From the NCBI GenBank assembly GCA_021818665.1, contig JAKATQ010000033.1, positions 1-10,286 of the forward strand: 10,286 nucleotides of DNA. Direction: 5' to 3'. This DNA comes from Nanobdellota archaeon. Lineage in GTDB: Archaea; Nanobdellota; Nanobdellia; Parvarchaeales; Parvarchaeaceae. The notes under the pieces were generated by a model. That model was not told the origin of the DNA. It did not search any database and saw nothing but the letters and a program-made list of their open reading frames with translations. Below are positions 6,585-10,286 of this stretch, in pieces (the stretch's first letter is position 1; the number at the start of each line of letters is the position of its first letter). The position numbers and the translations under genes are program-made.

Positions 6585-7049
6585 ATGATAATAAACTATC
6601 TTATAACGAATGTGAACGCAAAGCGTGAAGATGTGATAACGCCGGACATGCAAGTTGGCGTCGCGCATAATGTGTCCATAACGAACATCGAGAAGGACGA
6701 AAAATTCAAAATATTGAAATTCACGTTTAAATTCGATGCTGTCTTCTCTGGCAGCGAATCGAAGGAGCTTGGTAAGATCGTTATAGAAGGCGTAGTGGTC
6801 TACACCGGCGGAGAGATAGAAAAGATATATGATCAATGGGCAGAGGACAAAAAGATGGAGACTCCTGTGGCGGAAGAGATATTCCAGGCCAGCCTCAACA
6901 TAGGGATACTGGAGGCGATGTCGATAGCAAAGCAGATGCAACTTCCCTCGCTTTTACCACTACCGAAAGTGTCCGCGACGTCCAACCCCCAGGAAGAGTC
7001 CAAGGACGACGAGCACCGGCACGAAAAGAAATCAAACAAGCCGAAATAA
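6585..7049 (+). CDS. Small SecB-like protein (possible secretion chaperone)
   Basis: This 154-residue protein has no signal peptide or membrane segment. Residues 1-85 alternate in a way typical of a four-strand beta sheet (VGVAHNVSITNIEKD, ILKFTFKFDAVFSG, GKIVIEGVVVYTGG). They are followed by helices (about 77-119) and a conserved-looking proline motif LPSLLPLPKV (120-129). The last 25 residues are charged and low-complexity (SKDDEHRHEKKSNKPK) and probably disordered. The order of beta sheet, a W84 helix, an ILEA-rich helix and an LP-x-LPLP ending resembles the SecB fold and SecB-like proteins reported in a few archaea such as Methanocaldococcus jannaschii MJ0357. SecB-type proteins hold exported proteins unfolded, which would suit a cell making the large surface protein downstream. 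The assignment rests on fold pattern only; an uncharacterised archaeal family is the alternative. Confidence 0.55.
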   Translation: MIINYLITNVNAKREDVITPDMQVGVAHNVSITNIEKDEKFKILKFTFKFDAVFSGSESKELGKIVIEGVVVYTGGEIEKIYDQWAEDKKMETPVAEEIFQASLNIGILEAMSIAKQMQLPSLLPLPKVSATSNPQEESKDDEHRHEKKSNKPK

Positions 7050-7070
7050 GACGCGGACGCCCTGCCAGAC

Positions 7071-7080
7071 CTTTTTCTTC
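7071..7080 (+). terminator. Possible T-rich terminator after the SecB-like gene
   Basis: A pyrimidine tract with five consecutive T residues lies about 22 bases after the stop at 7049 and just before the TATA box of the next gene. This is consistent with archaeal T-tract termination, but the run is short. Confidence 0.35.
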
Positions 7081-7095
7081 CCGCTTATAGATAAG

Positions 7096-7102
7096 TTTTA
7101 AA
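7096..7102 (+). promoter_or_regulatory. TATA box for the glycosyltransferase gene
   Basis: TTTTAAA is centred 26 bases before the ATG at 7125. No Shine-Dalgarno motif lies between them, so a leaderless mRNA is expected. Confidence 0.6.
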
Positions 7103-7124
7103 CCAAAAAGATTACAATAATAAG

Positions 7125-8279
7125 ATGAAGAAGCTAAGGATAGCTTTCTATACGGATTCGTACCTGCCGGCACTCGATGGAGTGGTAAACTACGTGATAA
7201 AGACGCGGCAAGAACTGGAGCGCCGCGGTCATGAAGTCAAGATATTCACCAGTGGGAACAAAGATACAGCGGCCTTGGCAGAAGAAGACCCGAGTGTAGT
7301 CGTCTTTACAGGCATCAGCTTCCGTCGCTATCGGCAGTACACTATAGCCGTAAAACCGCATTTCCAAAGAGAAGTAAGCGAATTCGCGCCGCACATCATA
7401 CATTCCCACACACCGTTTAGCATGGGGCTTCTCGCCGTGCGCGCCAGAAACTTTACAGGAGCGAAACTGGTGAGCACGTACCACACCAATGTCTTTTCTG
7501 ACAATCTGTTGTCCGATTATCTGTCTTCCAATTCCGTCGTTTTCGGAGTGAGCAAAGCCATACTCCATAGGTATCTGAGATGGTTATACCGTAAAAGCGA
7601 CCGCGTACTCGCAGCTACACAATATATATTACGCATACTCGCAAGAGAGGGCATAAAAAACACATCTCTCGTGCCGGTCGGGACGGATGTAAAGCACGTG
7701 GGCAAAATAATCACAAAAATAGAATCTAGGCGGAGGCTCGGCCTTCCTGCCAAAGACAGGATAATAGAATATCTCGGAAGGATAGGCGCCGAAAAGAACA
7801 TAGGCTTTCTTGTGAGAGCGGGGAAAAAGCTGGAGTCCGCGGGATTTAGCACCGTAATAGCGGGTAGCGGACCGGAACTACACACCTATATAAATCTCAG
7901 TAAAAGAATGGGGCTGAATAATACGAGATTTCCCGGTTTTGTTACCGAAGAGGCTAAAAAGTATTACTATTCATCAGCCGATGTGTTCTGCAATCCTTCG
8001 CTTTTTGAGACGCAGAGCCTTGTCGATGTCGAGGCCATGTCGTACGGTGTCCCCATACTCGTGCCGAAGGGCAGCGCGCAGGCAGAGTTTTTGTGGAGAG
8101 GAAAATGCGGCGAAGCTTATAAACCGGAAAGCGTAAAGGATTTCGTCGGAAAAGCGCTGAAAATGGCCAAAAATCCGCAGGATTATCGCCCTCGCTACGT
8201 CGCAAAAGAATTTTCTGTAAAAAACACGACAGACGTGCTGCTGGAAGCCTACAGCAGCGTGCTAGAAGGCAATCATTAA
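7125..8279 (+). CDS. Glycosyltransferase, GT4 family (GT-B fold)
   Basis: This cytoplasmic or membrane-associated enzyme transfers a sugar from an activated nucleotide donor, with retention of configuration. The 384 residues show both Rossmann halves of the GT-B fold. The N-terminal half has RIAFYTDSYLPALDGVVNYV (5-24), IIHSHTPFSMG (91-101) and STYHTN (117-122). The C-terminal half has VPVGTD (183-188), YLGRIGAEKN (216-225) and VIAGSGPE (244-251). It also has the donor-site E295-x7-E303 motif in FETQSLVDVEAMSYGVP, with R219 and K224 in the usual phosphate-contacting positions. The pattern is closest to glycolipid-forming members such as diacylglycerol glucosyltransferases, but the acceptor (lipid, glycan or glycoprotein) cannot be read from sequence. 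It lies 45 bases before the surface protein gene, and glycosylation of that kind of protein or of membrane lipids is possible. The ATG is supported by a TATA box. Confidence 0.9.
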   Translation: MKKLRIAFYTDSYLPALDGVVNYVIKTRQELERRGHEVKIFTSGNKDTAALAEEDPSVVVFTGISFRRYRQYTIAVKPHFQREVSEFAPHIIHSHTPFSMGLLAVRARNFTGAKLVSTYHTNVFSDNLLSDYLSSNSVVFGVSKAILHRYLRWLYRKSDRVLAATQYILRILAREGIKNTSLVPVGTDVKHVGKIITKIESRRRLGLPAKDRIIEYLGRIGAEKNIGFLVRAGKKLESAGFSTVIAGSGPELHTYINLSKRMGLNNTRFPGFVTEEAKKYYYSSADVFCNPSLFETQSLVDVEAMSYGVPILVPKGSAQAEFLWRGKCGEAYKPESVKDFVGKALKMAKNPQDYRPRYVAKEFSVKNTTDVLLEAYSSVLEGNH

Positions 8280-8292
8280 ACTCCGAATCATC

Positions 8293-8300
8293 TTTAAATA
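8293..8300 (+). promoter_or_regulatory. TATA box for the surface protein gene
   Basis: TTTAAATA is centred about 28 bases before the ATG at 8325, in the 45-base gap after the glycosyltransferase gene. No Shine-Dalgarno match precedes the ATG. Confidence 0.6.
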
Positions 8301-8324
8301 TCCCAAAAAACCACCCGATATTGT

Positions 8325-10286
8325 ATGAGCCGCTTTATGCGGAGAGGAAACCGCTCTAATGTAACGGGGTCTCAGACTCAGGCTGCTGTAGACTTTCTCA
8401 TAAGCTGGGGATGGGTGATAGCCGTAATAGTCGTTATAGTGATAGTACTGCTGGAACTCGGCATTTTCAATTCTCCGAAGCCACAGAACCTCATAAGCGG
8501 TTTCAAAACTATAGGCGTGGCCGCGTCCGCGACGAATGGCACTTTGACCGTAATCGAAGTCTCTAACAATTTTGGAAACACTGTAACGATAGACAACATA
8601 ATCGCTACTATAAACGGCCAAACGTACTCGGGCCTCCAGTGTGCGACGACTGAGATATCAACTGGCGGCACGGCTCTGTGCAGATTAAGAGTGCCGATAA
8701 ACGCTTCTGCGTTCTCGATGAATGTCGGCATAGAATATACGCCTGTGAATTCCCAGATCGCACTGTTCTCGAATGGGACTATATCCGGCCAAACGTTCGC
8801 CGGAGCGCTGGCCCTCAATTCAGAAAGCCTCTACTTCGAGGCCGAGAACCTGCCGTCAGGTGCGCAGTGGGCCGTGACCGTAGACGGCGTGACTAAAAAA
8901 GAGACGGTCAGCTCCCTACCCGGGGGGAATGCGATATCGTTTTCCCTACCGTTTGGCACATACCAATATAATATAAGTAATGCGAATTATTCCCTTTGTG
9001 CTCTCCTGCCGCCTGGAGTGCCAGTCGGTAACGCCTCGACCGGCTCATTGGTGCAAGTGCAATTTACCGGTACTTGTACGACAGAATTCGTGGAATCTAG
9101 GCTGCCACCAGGCTATACTTGGTCTGCAACGTATGACAACATAGCCAACACATCAAGCTCGACTACGTTAAAATTCACTGTCGCGCTTGGAAATTTTCAG
9201 TACAGCTTGCCTACCGATTCTAACAGCTCCAGCAACGGAAGATGTACGACTTATTATTCTCCAGCGCCATCATCCGGTTCTCTGCAGTCTGGAGACATCC
9301 TTAGCGTCACGTTTTCCAATTCTACATCGTGCACTACTACTTTCACCGAATCCGGTCTTCCGACGGGCTACACATGGACAGTGCTCTACAACGGCAAGAA
9401 CGGCACTTCTCCGACAGGAACGATGATAAACATAACCGCGATAGGCGACAAAATCTATCCTTACACCGCGTACACATCGTCAGGAATATTCTGCAACGCC
9501 TCTGGAGCAACCCAAGCAGGTACGGTGGCCGCTATCTCGGTATGGACGTGCTACACTACATTCAGCGAAACCGGTCTTCCGGCAGGTTATACGTGGAGCG
9601 TGACATATAACGGCGTGCAGGGTTCGGCCTCTACAGGCAGTCTTATACGTATAGCCTTCACGGGATCAGGAAGCTACGCGTACTCTGCGTCTACTTCTGG
9701 CGGCCTTTCGTGCACAGCGTCCGGAAACGCGCAAGCCGGCACAAACGTAACGGTCTCTGCATGGTCGTGCACCACGACGTTCTACAATAAGGGCCTTACT
9801 TCCGGCTACACGTGGTGGATAGACTACAATGGCGTGAATAAGACCGCTTCTACGTCTTCTAACATAACTTTCACGACTTCTTCGAGCGCTTATTCTTACT
9901 CCGGTGCGGTCGAAGACCTGTCTTGTGCGGCATCAGGCAGCGCGCAGAGCGGACTCGTAGTCTTGCCTGCATGGCGCTGTGTTACTGCATTCACCGAATC
10001 CGGCGCTCTTGCCGGCCTTACGTGGAAAGTCACGTATGACGGTACACAGAATTCGAGCATCGCCCCCGCAAACGTCACGTTTACGACTAGCCTTCCAATC
10101 TCGACGTCATCATTCAGTGTAAGCGTGAGTTCTAACAAATCAGCGACTTTGAACTGTTCTACTAATTATTCCCCGTCGCCTTCTAGCGGCTCTGCTGTCC
10201 CAGGCTCCACTACTGCAATAACTTTCACGCACACAACTACTTGCACGACGATGTTTAAAGAAGAAGGGCTCCTTCCCAGCCATACG
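8325..10286 (+). CDS. Large repeat-containing surface protein, 3' end outside the window
   Basis: An open frame of 654 codons runs without a stop to the window end. A basic start (MSRFMRRGNR) leads to SQTQAAVDFLISWGW and a long hydrophobic stretch (about 24-48). This resembles the class III (prepilin-type) signal of euryarchaeal and DPANN surface proteins, with Asp at 23 where Glu is usual. The exported part is rich in Ser, Thr, Gly and Tyr, with about 20 N-x-S/T sequons. It begins with a domain holding C106 and C119, then repeats of the type C-T-T-x-F-x-E-x-G-L-P-x-G-Y-T-W-x-V-x-Y-N-G starting at residues 251, 336, 409, 482, 552 and 640, with a degenerate unit near 168. All 14 cysteines after the membrane segment fall into regular pairs. 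Similar GLP-x-G repeats occur in surface proteins of acidophilic archaea (from memory). A structural or adhesive surface role is inferred. Start choice: ATG 8325 follows a TATA box; Met5 is an alternative. Confidence 0.85.
   Translation, partial: MSRFMRRGNRSNVTGSQTQAAVDFLISWGWVIAVIVVIVIVLLELGIFNSPKPQNLISGFKTIGVAASATNGTLTVIEVSNNFGNTVTIDNIIATINGQTYSGLQCATTEISTGGTALCRLRVPINASAFSMNVGIEYTPVNSQIALFSNGTISGQTFAGALALNSESLYFEAENLPSGAQWAVTVDGVTKKETVSSLPGGNAISFSLPFGTYQYNISNANYSLCALLPPGVPVGNASTGSLVQVQFTGTCTTEFVESRLPPGYTWSATYDNIANTSSSTTLKFTVALGNFQYSLPTDSNSSSNGRCTTYYSPAPSSGSLQSGDILSVTFSNSTSCTTTFTESGLPTGYTWTVLYNGKNGTSPTGTMINITAIGDKIYPYTAYTSSGIFCNASGATQAGTVAAISVWTCYTTFSETGLPAGYTWSVTYNGVQGSASTGSLIRIAFTGSGSYAYSASTSGGLSCTASGNAQAGTNVTVSAWSCTTTFYNKGLTSGYTWWIDYNGVNKTASTSSNITFTTSSSAYSYSGAVEDLSCAASGSAQSGLVVLPAWRCVTAFTESGALAGLTWKVTYDGTQNSSIAPANVTFTTSLPISTSSFSVSVSSNKSATLNCSTNYSPSPSSGSAVPGSTTAITFTHTTTCTTMFKEEGLLPSHT
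8394..8468 (+). other. Membrane anchor / class III-like signal of the surface protein
   Basis: Residues about 24-48 are almost entirely Ile, Val, Leu and aromatic residues (FLISWGWVIAVIVVIVIV and onward), preceded by QAAVDFL. In class III signals a peptidase cuts before a Gln that lies four residues ahead of a Glu, and the hydrophobic helix is kept. Here Q19 and D23 keep that spacing. Either pilin-like processing or a simple N-terminal anchor fits. Confidence 0.6.
8826..10286 (+). repeat. Tandem Ig-like surface repeats (GLP-x-GYTW type)
   Basis: A degenerate unit (8826-9074) is followed by units starting at 9075, 9330, 9549, 9768 and 9978, with a sixth cut by the window end at 10242. Unit lengths in residues are 85, 73, 73, 70 and 88. 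Each opens with a Cys-led strand, C-x-T-x-F, then a GLP-x-GYTW-like turn, and closes with a second Cys in either a short form (C-x-A-S-G-x-x-Q-A-G) or a long form (C-x-T-x-Y-S-P-x-P-S-S-G-S). Conservation is mainly at the protein level. DNA identity between units is patchy (ACCGGTCTTCCG is one shared block), which indicates old duplication followed by selection. Confidence 0.85.

Noticed and set aside
7134..7568. 144-codon open frame antisense to the glycosyltransferase
   Set aside because: It is a shadow of the conserved GT4 N-terminal half, with no family resemblance.
9187..9610. Two overlapping + strand open frames in the surface protein region
   Set aside because: They are in other frames than the 654-codon frame whose repeats, paired cysteines and sequons are clearly selected; they exist only because the repeat DNA has few stops.
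8826..10286. CRISPR-like spacing of repeats
   Set aside because: Repeat periods are 70-88 codons, conservation is at the protein level, and the frame is open throughout; these are protein repeats.

Overview
The window looks like a chromosomal segment of a small acidophile-type archaeon, most likely of the ARMAN/Micrarchaeota kind (DPANN). The evidence is an archaeal 16S rRNA 3' part with many departures from consensus, an archaeal RNA polymerase subunit L, an archaeal/ER-type signal peptidase, TATA boxes about 25 nt before start codons, heavy use of ATA for isoleucine, and a surface protein built of F-x-E-x-G-L-P-x-G-Y-T-W repeats. The lineage call is an inference from memory of these families. 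The domain Archaea is secure.

Layout. Bases 1-670 are the 3' part of the 16S rRNA gene, from about E. coli position 862 to the anti-Shine-Dalgarno end. No tRNA, 23S or 5S gene follows. After a 174-base AT-rich gap come, on the + strand, a class II (B12-dependent) ribonucleotide reductase (845-3106), RNA polymerase subunit L (3140-3412), signal peptidase I (3443-4021) and a P-loop kinase-like protein of the UPF0200 type (4018-4578). The last two overlap by 4 bases and form an operon. A glycogen-debranching-type glucosidase lies on the - strand (4568-6466) and overlaps the kinase gene tail to tail by 11 bases. From a divergent promoter region the + strand resumes with a small SecB-like protein (6585-7049), a GT4 glycosyltransferase (7125-8279), and a large surface protein that starts at 8325 and is still open at the window end (654 codons seen).

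How it fits together. The first half holds core information-processing and housekeeping genes (16S rRNA, Rpo11, RNR, signal peptidase). The second half is about carbohydrate and the cell surface: a debranching glucosidase, a GT-B glycosyltransferase, a possible secretion chaperone and a secreted, membrane-anchored repeat protein with about 20 N-glycosylation sequons. Apart from the internal operon gene, nearly every gene has its own TATA-like box about 23-28 nt before its start codon, so most mRNAs should be leaderless. The internal operon gene instead has a Shine-Dalgarno match to the 16S tail in this same window.

The most notable signals are (1) substitutions at nearly invariant 16S decoding-site positions, together with compensated helix changes and mismatches to common 'universal' primers, and (2) the surface protein with paired cysteines at every repeat junction. 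I see no CRISPR array, insertion sequence, tRNA or integrase. I do not see a clearly new defence or mobile system.
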